NCBI GenBank assembly: GCA_963556255.1
Contig: OY744611.1
Location: forward strand, 8,250,974 to 8,314,973
DNA from: Allolobophora icterica
Lineage: Eukaryota > Annelida > Clitellata > Crassiclitellata > Lumbricidae
Direction: 5' to 3'
DNA: 64,000 nt
The notes below the pieces were generated by a model. That model saw only the letters and a list, made by a program, of their open reading frames with translations, did not search any database and was not told the origin of the DNA. Position numbers and translations under genes: made by a program. Within the stretch, counting starts at the first letter, position 1; each line of letters opens with the position of its first letter. Below are positions 1-10,081 of this stretch, one piece after another.

Positions 1-59
1 AGTTAGCTAAAATTACGTTTAGGCGATTAGTTTGACAATGATTTCTCATTTGCTTGTAG

Positions 60-428
60 GTGTAATAAAAGTCGAAGTGCGAAAACGTAACAAAAAGGCT
101 ACAACGTCCATGGACACACAGCAGCTTTATAAAAAAATCGAAGACATTCGAAACAGAACCAAACCATGGTCGCGTAAAACTGATAGACTCATCACTCAAC
201 TGAAGGAGGAAGGCGTAGAAATCCTCAACTCTCAACTGGACAGACAGACTTTGGTCGTTTGGTTCTGGTGTCATTCACAGGCAGCCCTTACAAGTTTTCA
301 GAGACTGTACAAATCGAATAAGTTGACAAATGCATTCTTTAGTTTTGGAAATATTCGACCATCTACTTCTGAAATCATCCAATCGACAGTGATAAACATT
401 GATCGAAACAATTTCAAGAAAACAGTTG
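60..428 (+). CDS. internal exon of an unrecognised protein
   Basis: An open frame is bounded by a good acceptor (TTGCTTGTAG just before 60) and a good donor (TTG|GTAAGT at 428/429). Read in the frame that starts two bases into the exon it has no stop and encodes a charged, helical-looking N-terminal half (KKIEDIRNRTKPWSRKTDRL) followed by a more hydrophobic segment (TLVVWFWCHSQAAL). I do not recognise the family and see no catalytic motif. No neighbouring exon could be assigned: a minisatellite and then a viral integrant follow. It could be a real internal exon of a host gene extending left of the window, or an exon left over in a repeat-rich region. Confidence 0.45.
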
Positions 429-710
429 GTAAGTTCTTATGAACGTAATCATCATACAGAAAATTTTTAGAGCATAATGTGATCAACTCATACAGCTTAG
501 ATGAATGAAATGCTCAAGACAGCGTTATTAAAATCAGGATGATGTTGAAACTGACCAGAAAGGCCATTAATTTGTATGAATAGTCTGAAAATAAATCAAA
601 AATAGAAGAAAAAGAGTAATTAAAGCATTACTAAAGAATAGCAGCAGTCAGGTGATGAGTAAAAGAGACGTGAACAGATGGTAAGTTAATGGACATCATG
701 ATTAATATAA
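429..710. other. non-coding, possibly intronic
   Basis: AT-rich sequence after the splice donor of the preceding exon. I see no coding segment, structural RNA or clear repeat. Confidence 0.3.
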
Positions 711-1200
711 ATCAAGTGAGAGTTCTATGTTCTTAAAGGTTAGCATCAAGATTTGGAAGCAGTCAATACCAGGAGCAGAAAAATGTGAACAAGAGGTAGA
801 CAATGAGAGACAGACAGACAGACAGACATACAGAGAGATCTGTTGAAATCAAGTGAGAGTTCTATGTTCTTAAAGGTTAGCAGCAAGATTTGGAAGCAGT
901 CAATGCCAGGAGTAGAAAACTGTGAACTAGAGGTAGATAATGAGAGAGAGACAGACAGACAGAGATCTGTTGAAAACAAGTAAGAGTTCTATATTCTTAA
1001 AGGTTAGCAGCAAGATTTGGAAGCAGTCAATACCAGGAGTAGAAAAATGTGAACTAGAGGTAGACAACGAGAGAGACAGACAGACAGACAGACATACAGA
1101 GAGATCTGTTGAAATCAAGTGAGAGTTCTATGTTGTTAAAGGTTAGCAGCAAGATTAGGAAGCAGTCAATACCAGGAGTAGAAAACTGTGAACTAGAGGC
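711..1200. repeat. minisatellite, about 130-140 bp unit, four copies
   Basis: The block AAATCAAGTGAGAGTTCTAT ... GGTTAGCAGCAAGATT ... CAATACCAGGAGTAGAAAA ... GAGAGACAGACAGACAGACA ... GAGATCTGTTG recurs with starts near 711, 847, 972 and 1114. Copies differ by point changes and by the number of internal GACA units. The last copy loses the GACA tract and runs into unique sequence near 1200. Short ORFs across it on both strands are artefacts of the repeat. Confidence 0.85.
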
Positions 1201-2186
1201 AGATAGAAATGAACTACAACTAGTCAGACCGCACGTAGAATGCAGTAACCATGCATAACAGTCTTAAGCAAGGCAATTCAGCAAGAAAAGAAGTGCAAAA
1301 GAAAAACAGTGATATGATTTTGATTTGTAAGATTATAACAGTGAAGTTAGACTGAATTGATATTACAGCTTCAAATGAAAAGCGATGAGTAATTACATTA
1401 TTTGAAAGCTGACTGAGCTGAACAGGTAAATGCTGGAGAGTTGCGATTTAAACGAATTTAATCTAATCTAGTGAAATGACTTCTATAGCGCCGTTACCAT
1501 AATGTACAGTCATCAATCGATGGTCTCCAAGTGAAATTGTAGTCGAACTCATTGTCCAATAGAAGCCAGATACTAAAAGGCAGTGAAAACGAGCGATCTT
1601 AAAAGGTAGATACAGTTTAAAAAAACGAATGAGATAGGGATCTTACAGATACGTAGCAAAAATGAGATGAAGTAGTTGTCTTTTAGCGTTTTAGAACAGT
1701 CAATCAAGTAGTCAATCAATTAGTCAATCAATAAGTTATTCAACCAAATAGGCCATCAGTCAATCGAAAATCTATACAACATCCTTTCAAGATTATCTAT
1801 TCAGAAGCTCTGCATATTTCCTCTGGTACTTTGTTGGGTTTTTTGGAACAGTCAATCGATCAGTCAATCGATGTTTATATAGCACCTCTACCGCTATATA
1901 ATTGACCTCTTGTAGGGGGAAAAATAGGATTGCAATTGGCGTGCCTTGTCCCAATAATATGCAAAAGTTCCGTTTTTTGCTGCTGGCCGAGCCGTAAATG
2001 AAAAGCTTCATTTATGCCGGCCCAAACGCAAACGCAGACGCAAATGAAACTCGTTTACTGACTCATTTGCTGACACTTTCGCGAGTGCACTAGTAAAATT
2101 AAGGTTCAGTAATCATACGGTGGTGGAGCGCTCGGAACAACAACAGACTCAGCACTATAGATAAAAACTTTTATACCGAGGCTCGT
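1201..2186. other. non-coding spacer
   Basis: AT-rich. It holds a small AGTCAATCAA-type repeat at about 1687-1760 and again near 1850-1870. No convincing gene, and I could not define the left end of the viral integrant that follows. Confidence 0.4.
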
Positions 2187-2696
2187 TCAGAAGACCCAGC
2201 GTCTGTTAGTTTCTTGATGAGTTCCGCCACCATCTCGTCTTTGCTTTGTCTCGGCAACTCTTTTTCCACTCTTGTTTTGTATATTACGTTTCGTCGTTCT
2301 ATATTTCTCCTCCTCTCCCAGAATAGGCTTGTACTCATCGTCGCTTATAGGCCTTCGAAATGTGGTCATGAACTGTGTTTAGTTTACTTTCCGCCAAAAT
2401 GTTTCGAAGCTCTAGAAACGCACCTACGACTAATAACATTCCCAATAATATCCAGAAAACTTGTCGCTAAGGCAAAACCCTCTAAAACAATACCAGGCAC
2501 ATAACCAAGTTCCAAGACTAACCATGGCAAGGCCGGCCGAAGCCCCATTAGCTATATCTACAACCCTCTTATACTGCTTGCACAATTGTCCACGACTTTC
2601 CGCCTCACACCTCAGGAAGGCTTGAATTTCGTCAAATGTCTGTGTTGTCGTCTGGGACGAAATTTTTGGGTCTGTAAGCGTTGGGTATAAAGACAT
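2187..2696 (-). pseudogene. small membrane-type protein of the viral element, frameshifted
   Basis: The first segment (2696 to about 2430) starts MSLYPTLTDP, passes through a charged helix (FDEIQAFLRCEAESRGQL) and enters a hydrophobic segment (ANGASAGLAMVSLGTWL). The coding signal then changes frame, and a second frame (2369 to 2187) carries ISDDEYKPILGEEEKYRTTK, a typical charged C-terminal helix. I read these as one gene broken by at least two frameshifts. The layout of charged helix, hydrophobic glycine-rich segment and charged tail suggests a virion or membrane-active protein, but its role is unknown. It is the last gene of the minus-strand block, directly after the fibre-head ORF (gap 5 bp). 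Confidence 0.5.
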
Positions 2697-2701
2697 GGTT
2701 T

Positions 2702-3193
2702 TTATAGTTGCACTATCAGAAACGTTACGTTTAACTCGAACAGCTGAAGTACTTTCAACGCCTCTCTTTTTGCCTTCAATTTGAAAAATAGTTCGTCCTG
2801 AGACGTATATCGCCGTAGCCTCATCAAACTGTCCAGTTGAAATGTCGGCTGTACGATCGATGGTACCCGCCGTAGATATATAACGCGAACTGTCGCCTCA
2901 CCACTACAAACTCCGAAAAGCGTAATCTTCCAGAACCCGTGCTCTAGCGAGACCCCCTCGTTGGTGTTGTGTAAAGTTATGCATGGGAAACGTGCAGCAG
3001 TTAACGGAAGAGTTTGCCACGCACTCGTGGTTACCGTTCCAACTGCCGTGTAGATATCGAGGCCATGGTAATCTTCCGACACAAAGTCGATGTGGTGTTG
3101 GGGTTCGGCAGCCAATAGCTCTGCAGTGGACTGTGGGATATTATACCCCCAGTGGCCCACACCTCCTAGACCGTCTATGCTGTATTTGCACAT
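2702..3193 (-). pseudogene. fibre head-like domain of the viral element
   Basis: A 163-residue open frame begins MCKYSIDGLGG and is rich in beta-strand-like stretches (for example GFWKITLFGVCSGEATVRVI). It lies directly downstream of the fibre-repeat region and is probably the C-terminal globular head of the same protein, cut off by decay of the stretch at 3193-3440. The last 40 residues look like ordinary coding sequence. No catalytic motif is seen. A receptor-binding role is inferred only from its position after shaft-like repeats. Confidence 0.45.
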
Positions 3194-3439
3194 GTCTACT
3201 GCTCCGTGTTGTCGGAGGTACCCCCGAAGTTATAGTGTGTGTCAGTTATACTTTTCTATACTATCTAATCCTCGTGTCTAAAATATGTGTAGATCTGGAA
3301 GTGGGCTATTTCAAACGTGGATTGTGGTGGGCTGGTGGCTAAGACCATAAGGTATACAGTGTTAGAATTGACAAAGTGAGATGAGATGGTGAACTCTTTC
3401 CTTTCATACGTCTGCATGTCTATCGCTAGTCACTCTTTG

Positions 3440-4660
3440 TCATGGTATCGGTAACCACCTTCGACACTTGTGCCATGCTCGAAGTTTATGCGCCCGTGGG
3501 AAGCTCAGTAACTCTTTTAGCACCCATAGCCAGTCATGGAACTATTATTTTAAGAAAGCACGCGTTCCTGACGATAATATCTTGCTCGTTGGCTTACCTC
3601 TTAGCAGCTTCAGCTTTTCGGTCTGCGTACTCCCTGGTTTCGGCTGCCTTCTGATCTGTATATACTATATAACCTGACGACCGTGATAAGCGCTGCGTCT
3701 TTCTGGTCCGCGTATCCCTTAACGATAACATCCTGGTCGTTCATATACGTCCTAAGAACAGCGTCCCGGGCGTCAACATATCGTTTGTAAGTTATATACA
3801 ACGGCTCCGTGGGAACTCTATCATTCGTTGTCGTGTTGTCGCTGACCGCCTGCAGCACTTGTGCCATGCTCGCCACATCGCTTTCAGACGTTGCTGCGCT
3901 GGTGGGAAGCCCAGACACTCTTTTGCCTCCCATGGTCAGATCACCGGTCATGGAATCGCCGCTTTTAAGAACATGCCCACCTCTAACGACAGCATGCTTC
4001 TCGTCCACATATCTTCTAGCGGTGGTGACCTTCTCATCCACATACTGTCTGGAAGCAGCGTTCAGGGTGTCAACGTATCGCCTATTAGCCACATGCTTTA
4101 CTAGAGCGCCGTCGACCGTCGTTGACACTTGTTTCCAACTCGAAGCGTCTCTATCGGAATATCTGTTGGGAGTCCAGTCACTCGGTGGCCACTCATAACT
4201 AGGCATCCAGTCATAACGCTGCCAGTTTTCCTGACGATAGCCACTTGCTCGTAGACATAACTTTAAACAATAGCGTCCTTATCGTCTGCATACTGCCTAA
4301 CGGAATCTCTCAGTTCCGAGTTCTTCTCATCCGTGTACTGTTTGGCATCGATAAGCTTTTGGTCTGCCCTTTGGTCCGCGTATCGTACCACTCGTGCCCA
4401 ACTCACAGCATCGCTATCAGATCCCGGAGTATCCGTGGGCAGCCCAGTCACTTTGTGACCGCCCATTTTTAGAACGCCAGACATCGTTCCACCGGTGATT
4501 TGCAAGTTGATGATGTCTCCATAAGCCTTCGTCGCGACGTCCTTATCCGTCGTAGTCGTCCCCACGTTTGTCAACTGAAATCCCCCAGCCGAAAGAATTC
4601 CCAACATTGTATCACCCGCCTTGTGGACGAACCCAGCGGCGCTTATCTGCCCCCTCCCAC
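3440..4660 (-). pseudogene. phage-fibre-like repeat protein of the viral element
   Basis: Three stretches (about 4607-4263, 4206-3610 and 3610-3440) carry the same repeat: a helical run with YVDE/YADQ motifs, then a SMTGDLTMGGKRVSGLP-type segment, then a run ending SDVASMAQV. Each repeat has variants (for example GTMSGVLKMGGHKVTGLP). The pattern (MTGDL.MGG.R..GLP with KRYVD linkers) is that of phage tail-fibre and receptor-binding shafts, here in an animal genome. The frame is lost between 4263 and 4206 and again near 3600. The gene follows the protease, and the head-like ORF follows it. A host-binding or spike role is inference. Confidence 0.6.
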
Positions 4661-4728
4661 CGCACCTCCGTTGTCTCTTACAAACTTATCAACCGGCATT
4701 TTTTTTATCCAAAAAAGGTCACGGAAGT

Positions 4729-5056
4729 CTAACATAGGTCGAGAACGATGTCTTCAAAATTCTTTCCAGCAGCGAGCTCTCTTAGAACGAGCAAGCAGAG
4801 ATGACCACATACCGCATCATCAGGCCCCTGCAGCTGAAACGTTTGTGTTCTAATGGAACGGTTTAAATATCGAGAGATTTCGAAAGGCGGATCCAGCCCA
4901 TAACTGTCAAAATAGACGGCCATAGGCCACCTATCCAATAAGCGACCCAGTGAGTACCATCGACAGAACCGGAATCTATATTGACCACTCCACACTCCTT
5001 GTCACCCGGAAATGCGGCAGAGCCCCGGCGTTTCTCTATGTCGAAGTTGCTCAGAA
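4729..5056 (-). pseudogene. adenain/Ulp1-like cysteine protease of the viral element, frameshifted
   Basis: One minus-strand frame (about 5056-4925) contains the histidine motif THWVAYWIGG. A different frame (about 4920-4729) contains the YFDSYGLDPP segment and the active-site-like DDAVCGHLCL segment. These are the His, Asp/Glu and Cys landmarks of adenovirus-type maturation proteases, in the right order and spacing, but separated by a frameshift near 4920, so the gene cannot make the enzyme as it stands. In related viruses the protease processes capsid precursors. It lies between the pX-like and fibre genes, as expected for a structural block. Confidence 0.65.
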
Positions 5057-5063
5057 GTTTTAG

Positions 5064-5600
5064 TTATTTTTGCCCGAGGTAGACAGCTGATTGGACAACA
5101 TTTGGACACATTGGACAACAATCGCCATAAGTCTCGTGAGACTTATGAGTCTCGCGCCTGAGATATAAACCGGACCCACACGCCTTCGAGGCCTCGAGTT
5201 CGCGATTGTGACGCTCCACCTCTGCTAAAACCGTTGATCCGTTTTTCCTCGGCCTTAGTCGCATCGCTGGCCTGTTTGTTGTCCACAGCCTTTGCCACTT
5301 CGGCGTCCCGACAAGCCAAGTTAACCCGCCGAAAATCGCCGGAAGGAGAGCCAGTAGTGGAAGAAAACCGCCCATTTTCGTCATCTTTTTCAATTGCGTT
5401 TTGGTGAACCACAGCTCCATGCCAACACCTTTGGCAATCTTTCTCGCGATTCGAGCGGCTTGACCTTTTGTCAGCCCGAGTTTGTCATCTACACGAAGTT
5501 GGCCATGATCGTAGAACCGGTGCCATCGCGTGCGGCTTTAGCCAATGTTGGGTTTTGTTCTTCGGTCAGTGAAAGGCCGAACGCGACATATTCAGTTTTC
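5064..5600 (-). pseudogene. pX-like basic structural protein of the viral element
   Basis: Two frames overlap. The upstream one (about 5600-5480) starts with MKTEYVAFGLSLTEEQ and stops early. The downstream one (about 5480-5064) has repeated basic helices (LTKGQAARIARKIAKG, then FTKTQLKKM), a hydrophobic glycine/leucine stretch (GGFLPLLALLPAIFGG), a charged helix (AEVERHNRELEASK) and a GSGLYL motif followed by a short decayed tail. A hydrophobic centre and basic flanks are what minor core proteins compared with adenovirus pX look like. At least one frameshift (near 5480) is present. Function is inferred from layout only. Confidence 0.5.
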
Positions 5601-5670
5601 ATTTTTTGGAAAAAAAATATATAGAAAAGAGGGCGGTTTTTCTAAGTCGATTATGGGAAGCTTTCCATAA

Positions 5671-6960
5671 TCAGTAGACGAAGTTAAATTTGCTACCATC
5701 AGATTCAAAGCTCAGGAGTCGGTCGCTGATCAGGACTGCGTAGGCTGTCGTTTTTGCTGGCACCGCTTCGTTTGAGTCTACCTTGATCTGTATGTCCTGT
5801 ACAGAGGTTTTCAGGCGTTCCGATTGTCTGCGCACGTCAAGGACGAAGATCGGAAACATATCTACAAAGTCGATTGCTGTTCATGGCACGATGATTCACG
5901 CGCGTCAACCCGCAATACTCTTCCTTGAAGTCGCGCAGGGCCTTGTAAGCGCGAGAGGTTGTCCTCTCGGTGAAGTCGAGATTCATGTCAACCACGGGAT
6001 AGCGATCGCTGTTGAGCATGGCGAATATGTTGCGAACCTGTGCATGGTCAAACAGTGCAGGATTCTCTCTTTGGTTTGCATTCTTTCCAGTCTGAAAAGC
6101 AACAAGAATCCACCGCGGTTTTTCCTTGCCCGACTTAACGCTCAAACGCCAGGAAAAAGTCGTCGCTCGTGGCACTGCAATGTTGTCGTATTGCATGGCG
6201 CGGAATGCCACAGGTACCTTAACCTTGGCCTCAATCTGCTTCATAAGCATGCTCTTATACTCTAGAGCGGGTATTACATGCGGCATGAACCAGGACCGTT
6301 TAGTCAGCGTGATCTGGCCATTGGCCACAGCGGCTTCCTTGAAGATCGCGTCTGCATCCCTCTGCCGGCTCAGCAGTAAGGAATGTTTAATCCGGTACAC
6401 GACCTTGTGGAAATCATCGCAAAAGCCAAATAGATGTCTTAAGGGAACGGTGAATGAAAATATGCCAATAGGGACTGGCTTAGCAACGATCATCTGTCGA
6501 CGGGCCTCAAAGCCGAGATTTGCGGCTGCTGCCGTCGCGGTAGTGTCCTTCTGCCAACACATGTTTAAACCTTCAGCTTTGGAAAAATCGTCGCCGTGAA
6601 CCAGCATGCCTTTCATCGTCGTGGCTTGCCCAGGAGACATGACATTCTCTATTTCGGTGTTGTTAGCCAAGTATCGAATCTGAAGAAACATGTACGGGAT
6701 GGCGTTGTTAATGAATGTCGCCATCGTGCCTACGACGTAAGCCGCGTCGGTTGATGTAAGCCTGCCCTCCACAAGAAGGTAGCTGTTGGAAGGCTGTGTG
6801 AAAATGTCTTGGTTCTGGATATCCATCTGCATGACCTTGCCCTTGTTGACAGACGCGGGGTTTGCGATTCATAGGCCTACTCGCGGTATTCAAACGATTT
6901 GATGTTATTGTCATCGGACAACGCCGCAGCGATGTTCAACACTTCACTCGCCACGTCAAA
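5671..6960 (-). pseudogene. major capsid-like protein of the viral element, frameshifted
   Basis: The main frame (6832-5837, 331 residues) has features of a capsid protein: YMFLQIRYLANNTEIENVM, a FSFTVPLRHLFGF segment, SWFMPHVIPA, and TTFSWRLSVKSGKEKPRWIL. A second frame (5859-5671) carries the C-terminus (FPIFVLDVRRQSERLK ... YAVLISDRLLSFESDG). A one-base shift near 5850 separates them. N-terminal sequence (LNIAAALSDDNNIKSF) is visible upstream to about 6945 but is interrupted by a stop near 6868. I recognise this as a capsid family found in Polinton-like integrants of invertebrates. Whether it is a double jelly roll cannot be judged here. Confidence 0.65.
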
Positions 6961-7107
6961 TGCCGTCAATAAATTTTTATTATGGGTAAAAAGTTCAAGA
7001 CTCAATTATATATCATGCCGCAAAAGAGTTTCATTTATTAATGAGTCTAAAATGTTTTTTTTTATTTTACGTTCGCGAGAAACAGGCCCCTGCCGTGATT
7101 TGACTTT

Positions 7108-7440
7108 ATAGTCTTGAAACCAGACCCAGCAATGCGGCTGCGTGTATCGGAACAACGGGTGGCGGACTCGCAGCCAGTTGCTTTAAGTATTCGATGCTCT
7201 TGTCGCTGGGCGCCTTCTCCAAAGGCGCGGGAACTTTGGCGCCTTTGTTTCCAGCGCCTCAGCGCGTCTCGCTTTCACGGCATCGACGATTTGAGTGGCA
7301 GCGAAAGCCGTTGTGGCGCTGGACTTTTCCACATTACCAACCACCTTGGCAACGTTTGTGATTGCGCTTGTATTCGCAGAAATGAAGGAGCCTGCACGGC
7401 CAAGCAAACCCGCGATTCTGGGTATCCAGTCGAAAAACCC
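7108..7440 (-). pseudogene. small structural-type protein remnant of the viral element
   Basis: A short frame (about 7440-7183) reads FFDWIPRIAGLLGRAG, then AITNVAKVVGNVEKSSATTA and IVDAVKARRAEALETKAPK. The reading then moves to another frame (about 7200-7105: EYLKQLAASPPPVVP ... LLGLVSRL). Amphipathic alanine-rich helices followed by a lysine/arginine-rich end suggest a minor virion protein. It lies between the polymerase and the capsid gene on the same strand. Family not identified. Confidence 0.35.
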
Positions 7441-7510
7441 ACCACCCGCGACACGACGCCGTCGCTTTTAAACGCTAAAAATGAACATAGGGATTGTGTA
7501 CATTTAACTG

Positions 7511-7640
7511 TGGAAATCTACGCACTGCGGATATGAAACCTTATAGCTACTGTCTCACCGCGAAGGTTTAGTTGTTCACCATTGCGGTCGGTCAGCCACA
7601 CTCGCATGGCCTGTAAATCACCAGACGGCGCAACTGGCAA
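7511..7640 (-). pseudogene. C-terminal remnant of another viral-element gene
   Basis: The frame reads DLQAMRVWLTDRNGEQL then LRGETVAIRFHIRS and a stop. The pattern of beta-strand, turn (TDRNGE) and beta-strand resembles the end of a virion protein rather than a polymerase. It directly abuts the broken polymerase fragment, which suggests that a deletion fused two genes and removed the polymerase palm domain. Confidence 0.3.
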
Positions 7641-8940
7641 GTAAGCAAGATATTTCGATCGTCTTATAACCTGGCGAAAAACTGTAGATTACTGGCAGTT
7701 TTCTCATCCTGTGCGGCCTCACAGCTTCCGATCGCTTGAATGACGAGATGACTGTCATAGCCTCGTGATTGTGGAAGACCACTGGTATCTTACAATAGTT
7801 TTTGCAAATGCGAAGTTTTAAGTTACACTCGCTGTGCGCCGCCCCGCGGTACTTGCCAGTGATGTGGCAGTGGTCGCGAACCTTGTCCATTTCGAGTGCT
7901 TCTCCACATATATGACATTCAGCAACCTCGTGGCATGATCGGTTGTCGGCCGCTGACATGACCATCTTCACTCTAACATCTATATGTTGAATGATGGTGG
8001 CCAGGTCGCCCTGCATGCACCGTAGGAACTCTACCACAGCGTTCTCTCCAAGGTAGAGCACAGGCTTGTTCGTGATGCCGTCGCATCGAACTACTATAGG
8101 CCTATAACAGGAGCTGCATGGTTTCTGCTCTGCGATCGGTCTTGTATTGCTCTCGTTGGGGTTTATGGTCGCACCTTCGACTTGGATGTTCAGACCCTCG
8201 TTTGTGGTGATTCTGATATTTGAGGCTATTTTTAGCGTTTTTAGGCATTACAATTTTCTGTGGCCCATACAGTCTATAATATGTTCGACGATTTGTTCGC
8301 GCAAGAGGGCTTCTGAGGAGAAGATATGAAGACAGCGACGACAAGGATATCTTCGCCCTTCAAATTTACTATCTTTAAAAACCGTCGGGGCCAAATCCTT
8401 GATCCAGACATAATGAAAATTTTCATTGCCGTCCTCGTCCATTGTGAACGCTGTCCCGCTTTGAGGTGCGAATTGGATAGAGAAGTTTTTTTCTTTTTCT
8501 CTTTCTCCCACCCGAAGATGGAGACGCTTATACTTGGGTTTTGACGCTCAAACTTGTCCTTATCCGTTACCTTCACCAAAAAATAGATTTGTGTAAAATC
8601 CAGCTCGTCGAGATTGGCTCGATACTTAGTTAGGCGCTGAGGCTTTTGTCCTGCTGGTTACTTTGCCGATAATATTGCCCACTCGAAGCAGCGATTATCT
8701 GTGTTTTGCACGTTAATAACCGTACGGGGTGGTACATACTTTGGTGTGGGAAAGTAGCTCCAGGCTCAAATGGTTGATATTTTACGGTGCTTAAATCTAA
8801 AGCCAAAACTCGCTTCACCGTCCATCCAGATCCTTTGTTCGTGAGTTCCTCGATGCGTTCTAGAATTTCGGCCTTGGCCTCATACACAACTTCCCGGATA
8901 TCAGCTTTATTGAGGATAGTTGCAGCGGTGCTCCTGAACT
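7640..8940 (-). pseudogene. N-terminal half of a Polinton-type DNA polymerase B
   Basis: Pieces in different minus-strand frames keep the order of the family: ELTNKGSGWTVKRVLALDL (about 8830), KFERQNPSISVSIFGWEKE (about 8540), HYVWIKDLAPTVFKD and a zinc-finger-like YPCRRCLHIFSSEALL (about 8420-8310), then AECHICGEALEMDKVRDHCH with ITGKYRGAAHSECNL (about 7930-7820), an endonuclease-VII-like Cys/His motif, and finally an RGYDSHLVIQAIG exonuclease-type segment in a shifted frame (about 7765). The catalytic palm motifs (SLYPS, DTD) are absent. At least three frameshifts are needed. It would have been the protein-primed replication polymerase of the element. Confidence 0.6.
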
Positions 8941-10081
8941 AGCCGGTTGTGGTGATTGTATCGCCCGTGTCTATTTTTATTTTTAATAGCTCAACTGTTA
9001 ATGTTAGATAGACCTTAAACTCACGCTTACTAGTTAACTCTTTTTCGATAAAAAATTATGTGTAATAATAACACGGGTCAACAAATAAAATTTTTTTCCT
9101 CTTTGCCAAGGATATTTGAACAATTCTTTGGTATTTTGGGGTCGCTGAATTCAAAATGGAAGTGGGTTTCTCGAATTAGCTCTAGTTCATGAGATAATGG
9201 ACACCTCCAAATAAACAGCTAAATATTTAGATTTTGTGTTTTGTAGCGAATTTGCCCTGACAAATTTTTTGTTTTGGCGTGGCTTTTCTGTTCTTTCCCC
9301 TTGTATATGTGTTTGTATGCTTCTTTGCATTTGTGCGTATGTGTCTTTGTATTTGTGCGTATGTGTCTTTGTATGTGTGTATATGTGTCTTTGTATATGT
9401 GTATATGTGTATTTGTATGTGTGTATATGTCTCCCTGTATGTGTGTATGTATTTACTTGTTTGGCTCGGATTATGTTTTGATGTTAGTTGCTGTTCCCCT
9501 GTACTCTGTGGACGGTCCGGACACCCTGTCCGGACCATGTCCGGACACTGTTACCTACCTCCACTCAGGACACTTCGAATGCAATATAAGCTAGAATCTT
9601 TGATGGGCCCTCAGATTCGTAAACTTATCATGGATTCTGATTTCACAAAATGTATGAATGGTCCTGAAGCTTCTGCCTGTTATATGGAAATCTATTTAAG
9701 TGGCTATGAAGAAAGTGTACCTTTATGCTCATATTAGTACCCAAATTTCTGATGTTTGTGAGCTTGTTTTGCACCAGTTCTTCGTAATTGTTTGCTTTGT
9801 TGTTGCCTAAAACATTCTGCACAACTAAGACAAAACTATCGCAGGTGAAAACCATGGCCTAACAATAATTTACAGTTAGACATATGCAAAAGTGCTTTAG
9901 AAGCTGTTTAAACGGTTTCCTGCTCAGAGACCATTGCTGAATGGCAGATCCAAAATTGGACAAAATCGGACCACTGGAACACCCCCAAAAATGAATTTAA
10001 AAATAGCGGATTGGGGTTTCATAAGAAATACCAAAAAATAAGAGGGGTCTACCAATAATTTGTAGTTCGACATGGAACTAG
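8941..10081. repeat. spacer with TG-rich microsatellite
   Basis: No gene is recognised. 9300-9465 is a degenerate (TGTGTATG)n tract that creates long overlapping ORFs rich in Cys, Val, Tyr and Leu on the plus strand, which are artefacts. A small direct repeat of GTCCGGAC occurs near 9515-9545. Confidence 0.6.

Larger units (their letters stand above)
2187..8940 (-). mobile_element. decayed Polinton/adintovirus-like endogenous DNA virus element
   Basis: A run of minus-strand gene remnants, read from 8940 down to 2187, gives a recognisable DNA-virus set: N-terminal half of a protein-primed-type DNA polymerase B, a small basic protein, a capsid-like protein, a short pX-like protein with a GSGLYL tail motif, an adenain/Ulp1-type cysteine protease, fibre-like repeats with a globular head, and a small membrane-type protein. 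Nearly every gene carries a frameshift or stop, so this is an old copy. The polymerase palm, a packaging ATPase and an integrase were not found, and terminal inverted repeats could not be recognised, so the copy is internally deleted or truncated. Known: this gene set occurs in Polinton/adintovirus-type elements of animals. Inferred: integration in the germ line and long neutral decay. Confidence 0.75.

Noticed and set aside
711..1200. CRISPR-like array
   Set aside because: Unit length of about 130-140 bp, tandem without spacers, in an animal genome: an ordinary minisatellite.
5837..6599. Plus-strand ORFs antisense to the capsid-like gene
   Set aside because: Shadows of the minus-strand coding sequence with no similarity to known proteins.
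2030..9060. Terminal inverted repeats of the viral integrant
   Set aside because: A weak resemblance (ACTAGTAA near 2090 and inverted near 9030) is too short to count.
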